NCBI GenBank assembly: GCA_003344405.1
Contig: NOWV01000026.1
Location: forward strand, 558,001 to 622,000
Origin: Trichoplax sp. H2
Lineage: Eukaryota; Placozoa; Uniplacotomia; Trichoplacea
Direction of reading: 5' to 3'
Length of the DNA stretch: 64,000 nucleotides
Both the position numbers and the translations under genes were made by a program. Shown piece by piece: positions 11,715 to 26,444 of the stretch. Below the pieces are notes generated by a model, which saw only the letters and a program-made list of their open reading frames with translations, had not been told where the DNA came from and made no database searches. Positions within the stretch are counted from its first letter, which is position 1. Every line of letters starts with the position of its first letter.

Positions 11715-14700
11715 ATGGCAGATAAGGAAGAAAATGGGACTAAATCCGACGCTACCTCTAGCGAAAATTTAATATCAGTAACGACGAAAGAAATCAGTGA
11801 TGATCAAGCTGATAGCCGTGCACCTATTGCTGACGAAGGCGCTACCAGTATGTATTATTAGCATCATTTTTAATAAATCGCACTCTGACTTTTATGCTTG
11901 ACCAAAATATACGGTCTCTTCTAAGTACTCTCCTATACTTGATTATATTTTGCAATACTACACATCCTACTTTGCTTTACATTGTTTCGTTCTTGCTTAA
12001 TAAATCTAAATTCATTTGTTCTAACTTTTGACAATATGAGACATCAACTGCATTTTTTCTTAGTAAATCGAGTTCTTATGATGTATGCTTCGCATGCCAT
12101 TTATTGAAACTCATATGTAATCTTATGCAGCAGTGAGTACATCATTAAAAGAAAAGAATGAACCATTAAATTATTGTTTTAATAAACTGATTCCAAATAG
12201 TTGTAATTAATATTGTCAAAGGTCCTTTTCAATCAGTTATTTATTGATTATACTTATCTATGTAAATGGAAGCTAATCTTTAATTTGATGCGAACGTGAT
12301 TAAATTAGGCAACGAGGATCCGCCTTCAAATCAATTTAATATGAACACAGTACTGGAGCCAACTTTTGCCAAAACTGGTATAAATATTAGCTAACAATGA
12401 AAATTATTAAAAGCTGACTTTAGTAACATGCTATGCTTTAAATGATAATGTAAGCAGTATCCATTATGAATTGAAAGCGTTCGTGCATGCTATAATTGTA
12501 CTTGTCATATATGCCAAAGTGTACTATTTTAAATATTTCCTCTTTATGCTAAAAAAATACAGCAACAAATTCGGATGGCCCGTCGACAACAACCCTTCAA
12601 CAGTCAGTAACACCTGAGCATTTGATCGCATCTAATATTTCTGAAAGTTCAGAAGCACCCAAAGCTTCTAAAGAATCAGAGACGCAGGATACCACTTATG
12701 AAATATTTGAAGGTTTGACTTGCCTTGGATCATCAACAGTTAATGCTCCGAAAAGTGAAACTGAAGCTCAACGGGTTATGGCAACCATGAGAGAAAATTC
12801 CGCCAAAGCTATCGAAGTACAGTAACTAAAGAAAATTTGATACTCCTAGTAAATATTAAAAATACAAATTCTCATCAAAAATATATTACTTATCTGATTG
12901 GCAGGTCAATCTATCCGTGCCGAGTGATGTTAAGGGTTCCGTTGCTTTATTAGATCCTATAACTGGATCTGAAATTTGCAGTTATCCAGTCACTAGAATT
13001 TTATTTTGCGCCCGTGGTAACCCAAAAGCAGCAGAAAAAGACTGTTTCTCGTTCAGTTCTACGTATCAAAAGACGGAAATATTTTACATCCATGTATTCC
13101 AATGTACAAATCAGTCTTTGGTAACACTAAATTCATATAACACACCACTAGATGATGACTAGGTAGACTTCACGACTCATGAAATAAAATTTTCTTTCAA
13201 ATACAGGCCGAAAAGGTTTTAAAGGCTTTAGGAAATGCATTTCGAAACATGGATGTAAGCTTATTTAATCACGCTCTAATTATACCCTTATCACCGTTTA
13301 TTTACATATTTATCCGTTAATACAGGTACAAAACTCGCCAAATTCCGATCAAGATAATCCCAACATTACTTCTTTTAGTTTTCAATTCGATATTACATTA
13401 GATGTCTTGGAAAAGGACGAAGGCATATTCCGGCCTGTACCACGAGAAAGTGGAGTTTTTAAGATTAGAGAGAATCGTTTCAAGCAATTTTCTGCTATAT
13501 TGAAGCAAATAAGTGGACCAACGAATGTTAACATTATAAAGTACTCAGAAATCTATTTAAAATTATCACCTGTATTTTGCATGTATTGGTATCTTCTCAT
13601 TCTTATCATCTTTACGCGCCTAAAAATTTAGATGCATGGGGCTATTACTATGCCCGGGACCGGCACAATTAGCTAAAACTGAGAAATTATTTCCTATGAA
13701 TGAGGTAGAGATAGGTTTGAATCACACATTTATTTCGTATTTCAATCAAAATACAAATACCTACCTAAATTTCTTTCAGATTTATTTTAAAATAAATAAT
13801 GGGAACAAAAACTATGAAGTAATTGGAGTTTGGAATCCTGAAACGTTGTTTAATGTCAATTCAATCAACGCAAAAACTCCCAAAGGTGACACCAAACACT
13901 TATGCGAGTATACTGAAGGCGAAAAATTCAGCTAGTATTATGTTGAAATATTAACTTTATTTTGTACTTATAGGCATGCAAGTTTATGCAACGCTTGCAA
14001 TGGATGTCGTGTTTGATAGAGTATTAGAGCCAGTACGGTTATTATGGTCAGTCCAATTATTACATTATTGGAATGGTATGCTGTAACGTTATCTTATAAT
14101 TTAATGGATAACCTGTTATAGGGATATAAAATTAAAAGTTTATGAACGACTTGAAATTGTACCAGAATCTGACAGAATGACACGTCATTCCGAAAGCTTC
14201 ATGATTCAAGTTAAGAAGGTATTTTAGAAATAGATTACAAAAAAACTATTGAAGCTTTGTATATTCTATTCAGATGACAGATTATTTAGAGTGTGAAATG
14301 TTTAACGGTACTATTGATTTAAAATTATCATCACGCCCATACTATAATATAAAATTATTTCTCATATATGTTATACAGATGCCTCATCAGGAAGGCATTA
14401 AAGGTAACTATCGTGTAACCGGGACACAGCGTATATGCGTAGGCTTGAGTATAAATAATACTAGCCAACAAAATGAAGATCTAAATTCAGGTATAAAGAT
14501 TAATATATCGATTGATGTAAATATTATTGTGTGTCTTGTAAGTGATGTCTTGATTTAAATTTCTACTGTAGGAAATTCAGATGATGAAACTGTTTTATCT
14601 GGTAGTGGCAACGTACAACAGGACTGCAGTGATAATGCATTAATTGACTGGTCAGAAGTTTTGACTAGATGGACAAATACTAAGTCGCGCCCTAAAGAAT

Positions 14701-17357
14701 TAATACAGCTTGTTAGAAAGGTAACTGCTAATTATGGTACTACAGTCATAAACTGATAGCTAACTTTTTGTTGTTAATAGCTATGCATTACCCACTGTAG
14801 GTTATTTGTAATTGTGCATGTATAACTTTGAAATTAGGGTATTCCGGAACCTTTGAGGGGTCAGGTGTGGCAAATGCTAGCCGGTATCGTTGAAAATACC
14901 GATTTGCTGCAAACATATTCACATCTGTTAACAAAGGTAAAACGAAATCCTATTTAATCAAGCTATTTAATAAGCATAGAACTAGAGTATGTTGTATTTT
15001 ATTCGTATAATAGGAATCTCCTTCCGAAAAAACGATCCTTGTCGATCTCGGACGAACATTTCCGGCTCATCCAATGTTTAAAGATCAAGATGGAGAAGGA
15101 CAATCAAATTTATATAGGATTTGTAAAGTAAGAAATTTGCGAAATATCTTTCTATCAATGTATTAATAGCTAATGGCTTTATGCAAATTATGTAACCGTA
15201 TAGGCATATTCAGTGTACGATGAAGAAGTTGGATATTGCCAGGGCCTATCTTTCCTCGTAGCTGTATTAATTTTGCATGTACGTGAGTGCTATAAAATGA
15301 GAGGTATATTGTTTGTTTTTCAGGAGAAGTGAATATCTAATCGTTGAACTTATTTAATTAGATGCCTGAAGAGCAAGCTTTTTGTGTATTAGTAAAGATA
15401 ATGTATACAGATGGCTTACGAGATTTGTTTAGATTAAACTTTGAACAACTACATATCAAATTTTTTCAATTAGAAAAGCTACTGGAGGTATATCATCATA
15501 ACCTTAGAACTTACTTAACTATTACATTCATATCAAAATTAACACCTTCTTCTATTTACAACAAGAAAATGCTACCAGATCTGTATTATCATTTCCAAGG
15601 CAACAGAGTAGAAGCTCATATGTACGCATCGCAATGGTTTTTAACGCTTTTTACAGCCAAGTTTCCTTTAGCAGTTTCATATCATGTTATGGATATGTTT
15701 CTTTGTGAGGTTTGCACAGCATAAATATATAGCATGAATACAGTATCTTTTAGCAATGTAGAAAACCTTATAAGAATAAGCTCCTTACTCGGAATGTTTT
15801 ACCATAATTGACTTTTTACTACTATAGGGTATGGAAGTATTATTCCGAGTTGCAATTACGATTTTAAAGGTAAAATATGGCCGTTAAATATAATTGTATC
15901 CGTCTGAGCATATATTAACTAAGATTTTAATTTAGCATATATCCAAGGAACTTCTATTGCTGGATTTTGAGGGAATTATGAAACACTTTCGAGTTACTTT
16001 ACCAAAAAAATGCTTATCAGAGGAATTTTGTTCTCGAGTTCTACTTGACTGCGGGAGAGTCAAGGTTAGTATTTCTTATGTTATGGTCGTAAGGTATCAT
16101 TACTAAAATGATAAATCTGTAACCATTTGAAGATTGATAGTAAGAAATTACGCAAATACGAAAAAGAATATTACATTTTAAAAGAATTACGTGAAGAAGA
16201 AGATCCAGTCATGGTTTTAGAGGTATTTTGATTCCTAATTAATTTCACGCTAATTCGATTGCTCCTTAAGTGTATGTATGCATATTGTACTAGAAAATTT
16301 CTTTTCCAATGACAGGAAAAGAATAGATATCTCATGAGAAGTATTGCCAAAACAAGGCAAGAAAATGAATCATTAGGGCAGGAATTGACAATTTTAAAAA
16401 CAATACATAATCAATCAACGGAAGAGGTTATCTGTTTAATTATAATTGTTAGAATTTTTAAGAATTGTACGTGTCAAATATCGAAGAAATTAGATAATGT
16501 TATATTATCAGTAACTTTAATGGTGATTTAAAACTATTTCTGTAGGCGAAAGAAAATATGAGCTTAATGAATAAAGAGCTAACTAGTTTGCAGTCTCAAT
16601 ATGCTGACTTAGATGAAGATAAACGTAGATTGCAAGCGGAAATTAAAGAGGTTTCTACATATATTAGTGATTACTTCCATTGATACGAAAGTTATCAGTA
16701 CTTGTGTATTAATTTATTTAAATTACGCACATTCCTTTTTACAAGATTAAAGAATTATATCGGGATACTGTTGCCAAATCAAATGATGAAGCTAACCGAC
16801 AAACTAATATTGTCAAGGAATATAAGCAGGTACGACCGTTCGAAATAAAATCATCTTTATCTGTTCATGCTTTTTATAAATTATATAATTATTGCACATG
16901 CTCGATATCATCCATAATTATAATTTTGAATTTATTAGATATGCTCTCAGCTTCAAGATAGATTAGAGAAGCAAGAAAACGTTTATACAAAGCAAATTAA
17001 AACAATAAAAGTAAGCCTGAAAGATATGTTATTGTAAATTTCTTTCATAACCATTCACGTACCTTTTCTTAGGCAAAAATATTAAAAAAGTACCCAGATT
17101 TGGCCGATAAAGTTGATGAAGAAATCGATAGTCTGGCAGATGAGAATGCAATTGGAGCGGATGATAAAAGCAAAAGTTACACAGAATTAGGTGCGTTGGA
17201 AGAGAAATTTAGGAAAATGGAGGTTGATTATGCTCATACGAAACTAGAATTGGTTGCAAAGGAGTGCAAAATACAAGAATTGGAGCATCAATTGTCTGGA
17301 TTAGAAGTAACCCTTGCAAAGCACGGCAGTAACTGGTTCGCAAAGTGGAAAAAGTGA
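11715..17357 (+). CDS. RABGAP1: RABGAP1-type Rab GTPase-activating protein, complete
   Basis: Stimulates GTP hydrolysis by Rab proteins and so ends Rab signalling on membranes. The model has 26 exons and 1012 residues (human RABGAP1 1069). Exons include 11715-11847, 12309-12377, 12563-12816, 12905-13120, 13207-13254, 13326-13540, 13632-13704, 13780-13885, 13974-14046, 14122-14218, 14572-14720, 14838-14936, 15014-15127, 15204-15278, 15362-15487, 15566-15709, 15828-15869, 15936-16064 and, last, 17073-17357. A PTB domain begins at [18 protein letters not shown] (about residue 115). The kinesin-like middle domain includes CMGLLLCPG and VIGVWNPE. The TBC domain spans about 520-715. Its two catalytic fingers are intact: [12 protein letters not shown] (Arg) and VGYCQGLSF (Gln). 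A long coiled coil ends in [11 protein letters not shown], as in human RABGAP1. The small exons near 14274-14307 and 14395-14490 are least certain. RABGAP1 and RABGAP1L are not separated here. Confidence 0.94.
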
Positions 17358-18036
17358 TACTCGCTAATATGGATTTAAATTCTATGAATAAGCGTAATTT
17401 AATCTAATATCTAGGATCCATTATTTGGGACTGCCGAAAACGTTTAGAATCGAATAGTAATATATGGATTTTTCAATTATTTTGCCCGGTTAGATGTTCG
17501 ATGTGCTTGCAACTTTGAAACAAGTTAAAAAAATGTGTAATATATTTGCGCTAGTGAATTGACATTTACCTAATGACATTACCTAATTAAAGAAAACTAA
17601 ATCGTCGCTTTAAAATGATACTGGATGTTAAATCATAACCGTTTAAAATGGTCTTATTTTATCCTACTTGAAATTGCTGCTATATTTTGTAAACCATAAA
17701 ATCACCGCACTGGATGCTGCGATCTAGATAAAGTATATCATTTGCAAATTTATGTATCGTTTTTTAAATGTGTTCTTGCATATGTATATAAATATGGAAT
17801 ACATCGTGACTGTAATTGTATCTTATAGTAGAAGCATCAGCATGTAAAATATATATATACAATCAAGTGAAGAAATATAGTAAAGATGATATTGAACAAA
17901 CTTTTTATTTTTTAAACTTTGCAATGAACGTTAACAAGTTTATCGCTACGTATAGGTCATTTATAAATCCAATCACCACGAAATTGCAATTACTAATAAT
18001 CTACTTGGAAATGCATTTACGAAGAGTCTAATTATA
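17358..18036. other. Intergenic region between convergent RABGAP1 and EGF genes
   Basis: AT-rich 3' flanks of two genes that face each other. It contains ATTAAA-like hexamers (for example near 17586) that might serve as poly(A) signals for RABGAP1. No gene seen. Confidence 0.55.
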
Positions 18037-18042
18037 TTTATT
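18037..18042 (-). terminator. Poly(A) signal overlapping the EGF gene stop codon
   Basis: On the minus strand the stop TAA runs directly into AATAAA (CTAATAAATA). The hexamer is in consensus form but unusually close to the stop, so a later signal may be used. Confidence 0.3.
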
Positions 18043-20625
18043 AGTATTTGTAGACTTTTCCACTCTTAATTATTTTAATCTTCTTCCCACGATTCAACCG
18101 AGAAAAACTATGATGACCTAAATTGCCGTGTGAGTAAAAATCGCCGAAAGGTAGTCCTTTAAATTGCGAAAACCCACCGAATCTTCCTCTGTTCCGATCT
18201 AAAGTTTTTTACAAATTCATAGGAGTAAATGTCTATCAATTATAATGCTTTTATGTCTTCAGTTGCAGTACGCACGAATCATGTTTAAAAATGAGGATGC
18301 ATTTCATAGCTATTTATGGCACTAACCTGAACAGGTCGGACCAGTGAAACCGTTTCGGCATTTGCATTCACCAGTCTGAGCATTACAATCACCATGTTTG
18401 CAACTACAGCGGAATTCACAATCCGGCCCAAAGTTACCCTTCGAGCATGCTGTATAGAAATATAATTTATTAAATTAGACAAATTTATTCTAATTTCTAC
18501 GTTTAAGTTAAAAAATAATGAAACGGCCAATTAAGTGTAGTGTAGTGAAAAGTAATAATGAACATGAAGATTAGAAGACAAATTCCATTTTTAAAGTATT
18601 TTATGTATTGATAACTTACGAGTATTGCAATTAGCTCCCATGTATCCAGCTCTACATTTGCATAGACCATCAGTTGGATTGCAGAAATCGCCACGCCCAA
18701 CATCACATTTACATATTGACTGACAATTAAGACCGTATCTATTCAAGCCACAATCTAGTCGATTACATGAATTTAATTTATCATCAGTGAACTATAATTG
18801 TATACGTTCGGGAAACTGGTTGTAAGCTGTTTTAAAATAACTTAGCTTTCAGACTAGTAGCTGCTAAGGCCACGCCATAATGACACAATTACTAATATAC
18901 GCGAGTACTGTATATATATATTAATTAGTATTCATCCAGCTTACTTCTCGAACATTTTGGACCAGTTAAACCAGGTGGACAGTCACAAGTCCCAGTAACA
19001 TGATCACACTCGATAACATCTCCGTTACCATTTGTGTTGCAGTCGCAAATTTGCAAACAGTCACGTCCAAAGCGTCCTTTAGGGCATTGCTGTTCACATA
19101 CAGTACCGATATAACCATCTTTGCAAATACATCGACCAGTTTCTGGATCACAAGAGCCGTCATTTTGGCAATCTGGGCAACTATTGCTGCATCCAGGACC
19201 CCATCGTTCAGGATCGCATCCTACAGGAAGGACAAGATTCATCGTACATGTTACATAACCACGTAATTTAAATTAAATCACTGGCGACTGATTAAGATCC
19301 TTGTAGCTACCCAATACTGTAGTCGATGAAAGTAATAAAAACGAAAGTTTCATTGTTATGATACAAATAATTGTATAGTACAGTCTAATACTAGTTATAA
19401 TGGTTGCAAGAACCTGTAGTGTAGTATCCTTTAGGCCATTGACAATTTGAAATATCAACTGTATCAATATTATATCTATCCAATTTCATAAGGTAATGTA
19501 ATCCGTTTAAAGCATAGAATAGTTATTTTACTTTTAATGTACTGGAATAGAAAAGTGAACGTTTCAACTTAAATTGCTATTCTGGGTGGTATAGCTATAT
19601 TTTAATGGAAGCTAGAATACTTAAATGTTATAATTAAAATGTAAGAATAAATTTATTATCACTGCTTAAGCATGAAATACCATAAAGTACGACACTTATC
19701 TATCCAGAGAATACACGCATGTTCTGGTTGATATACTGCATTATATAAGATTATTAATACTATAATTAATTTAAGAGAATTTTATGTGCACTATTTCTAC
19801 TACTGTCCTTATTTTTAGAACTCATAATAAGACTACTTAATTATTTAAATTGGACTCTCATAAACTTCATCTTTAATTTGATGTGAATCTGCCTCTAAGT
19901 AGAATTAAAAGGGCTTGTAATCACTATTCCAGTTATAAAAACCAAATATAACCTCTAATACAGTAACATCAAAGCATTGAGCCATAAGCAGCAGCAATAC
20001 CGTACTTAAGCCAATTACAAGTATAACAGCTGCAACTCACAAATGATCCAAGCTATGGTAATATCCTCGTAAAATTGAAAAGATAGAACATTTATAAGTC
20101 AATGCAGTGGTACTTACGCTGACTGCAGTCTGTTCCATGGTAGCCAGCGATAGTTGAACAATCACAATCTCCAGTAATAGCATTACATAAAGCATTATTA
20201 GCACAAGGGCAGGAACTACGACATTGATCACCAAACGAACGACCAGAGCAGCCAATTCCACATGCAATTCCAGTGAAGCCAGAAGAACACTCGCATACCC
20301 CAGTGACTGCATCACATTCGGCATTATTAAAGCACTGGCAGGCTTGACGACAACCTTTGCCAAAAAATCCATTAGAGCATTTATTTTCACAACGGACACC
20401 GATGTAACCAGCGGGACAATCACATCTTCCATTACTACAAAATCCCCCATTTTGGCAGTTGCAGTTGTCGAAGTCATTATCGTTACCATTTTGACTATCT
20501 TGACTAAAATATCCATCGTTATAAATTGATAATCCATTGCCATTTCCATAGCCATAATAACTTTTACATTGTACTACAGCTATGCATAGAAATAAAATTG
20601 TTAAACTAATAAGGATCTTAGCCAT
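18041..20625 (-). CDS. Secreted multi-EGF (MEGF/SREC-like) protein
   Basis: Likely a secreted extracellular protein of unknown role. Six minus-strand exons in gene order: 20118-20625, 19414-19458, 18945-19220, 18620-18754, 18327-18449, 18041-18198. They total 1245 bases or 414 residues, and all introns are phase 1. Residues 1-20 are a signal peptide (MAKILISLTILFLCIAVVQC). A short Tyr/Gly/Asn/Asp-rich stretch follows, then laminin-type EGF repeats of the MEGF10/SREC style with CxCxxGxxGxxC spacing, for example CDCPAGYIGVRCENKC, CECSSGFTGIACGIGC and CICKDGYIGTVCEQQC. There is no membrane segment. The last exon encodes a cysteine-free tail rich in Gly, Phe, His, Arg and Lys that ends GKKIKIIKSGKVYKY. 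The 45-base exon at 19414-19458 is inferred from phase and splice sites. It supplies CQWPKGYYTTG, which continues into CDPERWGPGC. No orthologue was recognised. Confidence 0.82.
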
Positions 20626-23600
20626 AATGGTCGAAAGTAGTTTTTTAATAATGAACGATTTCCAAAATATAAGGTCAGTAATAAACTTTCAAAAGATTAC
20701 TTCTACAGCGTAAAGCTCTGGGATTTTTATACCTCTTCCATGGTGCAATTTCAACATGACAAGATTGAAAAAATTTAATGCAATTGCCATAACACCTTTC
20801 AGTCTGTTTTCTCAACTCTTTTGTAATTTGAATCAGGTATTAAACATACGAAATTTATTTTACACAATATTTATATTATAAGAAAGTGGTACTATCACAA
20901 TATTAAGCAGCCCAATTGCTTATCACCTGAATTGTTTATGGCTCAAGCGTATCTGTAAGAAATACTTGATAATTATTATTTAGCAGTTATTCTTTTAACG
21001 GTTAATAGATTGCGAAAGAGAAGCGCTATTTTAACTGAAATGGATTAGAATTAGTGCTGACTAAATGATATTAACCGTGATGTATCAGGTTTATTATTCT
21101 CACGAATGAAAAGTGGATATGAAACCAGGTATATGTGGTATTATTCGATAATAATTAAGCTGCATATTTTTCCGATAGTTTTACAGCTCATGCGGTCATG
21201 CTCAAAATCATATAATGAAAGAATTAGTTAAAAGAGACTTTCTGACTAGCAAGTTCAGCTGTAATATTAAAGTAGAGACACGTACAAAGAAATTTTCCAG
21301 TGTAGCCGCTACGGTACATCAAATTATATTGCGTTGCTCTCATTTTGTTAAATTATTTATAAAAAATATATACTGGAACGCTGAGTCTGTTCCGTAGAGA
21401 TTTGATTTTATTCTATAATATCATCAATTATCCATGTGTGAATCATTGTGACGGTTATCACAACATTTAGCGGTACTGCTGTAACTAACTAATCATTTTT
21501 ACTTCATCAGGGCCATTAAGCTATTTCGAAATCAAATAATTTCAATTATACCACCCTAATTAATTTCGACTTACATGTTATAATTGTTCCAGTTTGATAT
21601 CTCAAATATATCTGTTAACACTACTTTCCGATATCGCGCAAAGTAACAACTCGTATTTACGTGCAGACTTAATCAAATGAAGTCGCAAAATTATAGTTGT
21701 TATTCGAAATACTGATACTGACTTATTAATAAACCCATTCTTCCGATCTGCTATAGCAAGAAAACAATTTATCTTTTTCTCTATTATCATTATCGATGTG
21801 AATCAAATAATTTAATAGCTTATTCAAATAAAATTATCGCTTCCTTATTAGTAATTACTGTACATAAAGATTTTTGTAACCGATTTTTATGCGAATAAAT
21901 AATTCATTGCAAAATTATTCTTATATTATAATGATAGTAAAGCATACGATATTGCTACGAGACTAAAGACATGGTGATTATGGTGCTCCGTAAAGGTGTA
22001 ACTTTGTCTTTGCGAGAAAAACAGACAATTAATACATGAAATTAATTTACAAGGACAAAATGACACTATTTTCCTGTATATATTATATACAATATATATT
22101 TTTGAGGTATCACTCTGTTACCACAAAGATAGAGCAGTATGAGATTGACACATTAAAGATTGAAAGTAATTCTCTTTAATATTACGGTTAATCTCATATG
22201 AGTAATGAATCCAGAATCACCACACTTAATGAGAATTCCGATTATTAACTGAAGCGCAAGTATCATTTGCTTTATTAGTCCCCTGACGTCCACTGTGATT
22301 TAAGAATTCGATATACTGTATCAAAGACTACTGAAAAAGAGAATCTGTTTTCCAGTAGTCCTTATCTGTGTCGCAACCGTTTTCAAAAAAATCAAATTGC
22401 AGCTCTTAACTGAAATAAGGTTACAGTAATTCATTATCCATTTAAAATTGCAAGAGTTGCTTCATCATGCCACTTTATAATTGTAAATGAATACGTAATG
22501 TGCAAGCTTACCTTTAATTACATTCGAGGTGCTAAAATAATGCCTATGCTCTAAAATACGATTTCAGCTAATTTTGTGAGATATGATGATAAATTTTTAC
22601 TGACAATAAACGTCCTACGAACTCTATTTTTAATGCGATGTAACACTATTAAATTAATTTGATGTTGGTTTCTAACTTCACCAGAAACTTTTTAGAAATA
22701 CTTTAATCGTAGAAATACATAGAAAGATTCGTTCGTAAATAAAACTGTTCTTAGCTGTCGTAGGAAGCTTACAGTTGAATAATAGAATTCATTGTTGTAC
22801 GCAAGGATTGTGCTGGACAAGGTGGTTTAATATATCTCCTATGTAGATTCCGCAGTCTGCGGCGTATAATGCTGGTATCCTAATAGTATTTAGGATTTAA
22901 AGGCTATGTATCTTCCGAAACTGAGATATAAGATTATGTAGAAATTTAGGCCACAATGGCTAGAATTAACTCAATTTAAAAATTATAATATTTTGGTATA
23001 TGATACCCTGTATCCAATCTGTTATCTATGACAGAGGAAGCATTCAATAATAGTTAATTTTATTTTACCTTTTGTTACATTAACTAATTTGTAATTTAAA
23101 TAAATTAGTTTTGGTCTACAATTTTATATATAAAGCTAAGTTAATATCGTACTTCGATTCCTAATCGGTATAGAAAAGCTCATATTAGTTCATAGTCAGT
23201 TTTATTAGACTTAAAAGATAATCAACGTTTTCCTTTTCATGAGAATCCAATACCAATTCATTTGAGTACTAATTAAAGAATTATTCGTTATTATCCAGTA
23301 AAAGATATAGATTACTTTTAGTCATTATAATCCTATTTTGATAATAACCCAGGTAAAATTGGTCAAATTTAGGATTTGGATTAAGCTGTATTTAACTCTA
23401 TTAAATATTAGTAAGATATACGTAAGACAAACTATTTTGATTGCCACGATTCAGGCTAATCTTTATTTCAAATTGTAATATTGCAGTAGCACATATTGAG
23501 TTAAAATTGGATACTTTACATGATAGATATCAGGGTCATTGCGCAAATATCTATACAAACTACTCCATTTATGCCCTTTGATGGTGTTTATGATATTGAA

Positions 23601-26444
23601 AGAGGCAGTAATAATGATTACGAGAACCATGAGTCTATTATCAGTGCAGTGTATTTAGAATATACTGTAACTATATTCTACTCTTAAATATAGACATGTT
23701 GTTTTGCTCTTATATTTAGATATATTTACAATCCGCTTACTTCACATTCATATATAGGCTACTGTATTTAGTTATTACAGTACTCGCTATTTTCTACCAT
23801 CATCTGCTATTCTATAACCTGTTATGGTATATGTTGTATCTAATCCTACAATCATGTTCTCTGCATGTGTTCTAATGCCATAGTTATAAATACCGCCTTT
23901 TTCTGCCTTAGATTTCTTAAGTTGCATTATTAGTCACAGTTAGTATTCACACTTTACTCACGGCAGCTACCACGCTGACCTACCGTAATTATCGCATTGT
24001 ACCTAACTACTATCCACAATAAAGCATCCTCTTTTTCTTAAGCTCCTTGTGCAATTCTCTGCATGGCAACTAAAACCACATTATCTGACTCTTCGAACCC
24101 TCCATCACAATCAGTATCTAATTATAAAATTTTATTGTGCTGCATGTATAATTACGCGTGTAACCTGACTTGATTTGAGCATTTAAATGACCTTATAATT
24201 GGATGAAAACTGTAAAATTACTTGCCATAAGATTAAGAAGCTGTAGTATTTAAGCAAAATTTATGTCATACAGGTACCCTAAAATCGGGTTATGATGTCA
24301 AATTATTATTAAGCTTACTCTCCAATAGGTGCTGATCTGCGTAATATTGTATGCTGTAAATGATTACGTTTAATTTAAAAAAATCTTATATAAACCTAGA
24401 AATTTATTCAAACCTTATGGTTAATCGCCACAGTAAGTTATCAATTCTGAAATAATGTATTCGTAGATATCTATATTTCGACAAAGTAGCCAAGTGATTC
24501 GATCTGTTCATCCATGGAGAACTAATTTATCAAGTTGTCCATAAGATGGTTTGATTCCTATCACAATACTGCATTATGGTTAACAGCGTTAATATTGCAA
24601 ATCAAATTGCGAATCGGTATTATAGTAATATACAATAATTAGATTAAGTGTAATAACGCTATTTGCATATTACCCTATCCTAGCTATAATATTACAGCGT
24701 AATTTAGCAGCCGTATAGCTATTTATTAAACTATGTCAAAAATAAATCTTGAAATAGTGAATGGTGATGATTGTTTTGAATGATGATAGTATTAGTGACA
24801 TTGCTGACATATTACTCGATTCCTGCTACAATATCACAGAATCGGTTAGTCATAAGAATGAATAACTGAAGTGCTACTAGTACGCCAGCATCAATTCATT
24901 AAGGCACAGTTTGTCTAATTGGTGAATATAATTATATGTTACTCGTAATCATTAAAATATCTCTTCTAGTATTACAGGATGATTAAGTAATGATTGCTAC
25001 AAGTTTAATGATTTTATCTACTAAGATAGATTCCTTCAAATTTAGTCCTAAAACACAGGAAAGACACTGGTGTTTTTAAGTATTGATTTAACTTAGTATA
25101 ATATAAACAGTAAGGCGCCATAAAACATATAATTAATAAGATAGCAATTGTGTACGTATGTATTCAGTTTGAGTACATACTTTTAATTGAAAAGCAATTC
25201 ATTCAATTCATACAACATGCTAAGATGTAGCCATGGCTAATATTGGACGATATCGTCATCAACATGTTTATTCATTTTAAATTAGTCCAACTGTCACGAC
25301 GTATCTTAAGCGTCAGGTTGTGATGATTACCATGACTACAGGCGTTACCATTGGCTATTGATGACAATAATTCATTGTTTTACAGCTAATTTCAAATATG
25401 AAATAATAATTATTGAAACGTCATAATACTATCTTCTCTTTTATTGTATGAGCAATCAAAAATAATACAAGATGATCAAACTGTAGAAAAAGAGAAGTAT
25501 AGTTTGGTAAGTATATCAGTACAGTAATTGGTTGAAGTGAAAAAACAAGAGGAAATTCCATACTTAAAATTCCACCATTAGTGGAAGATAAAAAAAATTA
25601 CTCTTAGATTATTATCAAGATCCATTAAATGTAATCTATCATCTCGCTAGATTAGTAGTTAGCTAATTTAACATTATGATAGAATCAAAATAATAAAGGG
25701 AAAGATTAGAAGGAACATTTTATTACATCATTACAGGTTAGATAATATTTTAAATCTAGATAAGATATCATCGTCGGTATCTATTATAGTCCGTGCTGAC
25801 ATTTTGAAACTATTCTTATATTCTTGTTAAGTCTACTGATCGTATGTATTCTGGTAACCGTATGAAAGAAGACTGTAATATTATCTTCTTTTCTTTTATG
25901 CACACTTGGCTGATTCAACATCACGAACAGACTGTTACTTAATCATTGCAAGATTATTGTATATTAGCTGGCTAACAACATCAACTGATTAATTGTTATT
26001 CCCAAAAGTTTCTTAGGTTATTTAGGTCAGATTAGATTTTACATAATTGATATGAATTGATCGTAATTATAGCCCATTTGGCAACTATTTTAATTATTAT
26101 CTATCGCTTAGTTAGATTTATAAGTAATGGCAACGATTACGAAATCAATAGCTACAACCGCAAGCATATTCATTATTCTCTCAGGTTTGCTTTAATACCG
26201 GTACATGTTGCATTTTGTAAGAATTTCAACCATTCTATAATGTACAATACGATTGATCAATTAAAATTAAGTTAAAGTGCAGATTTATATACATCGAATA
26301 TTTAAATGTTGAAATTATACTATGTGATATTCTGCATTTCATATTTAAATCTTATTCTAAGAAGAGGCTAGTTGCAATATTCTCGTTTTTAATACATTTT
26401 CGTCCTTTAAATCTTAGCCATTAAACTTTTTACATCACTTTTAG
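20626..26444. other. Long intergenic stretch with no supported gene
   Basis: About 5.8 kb of AT-rich sequence between the divergent EGF gene (-) and Crumbs A (+). Open frames are short and lack domains. It should contain the first exon of Crumbs A, with the start codon and first part of the signal peptide, which I could not place. It probably also holds regulatory DNA for both genes. A hairpin of about 60 bases lies near 22138-22201 (TATGAGATT ... AATCTCATA). Confidence 0.5.

Noticed and set aside
26307-26372. Short hydrophobic ATG frame just upstream of Crumbs A as a signal-peptide exon
   Set aside because: None of the GT sites in it ends in phase 1, so it cannot splice in frame to 26445.
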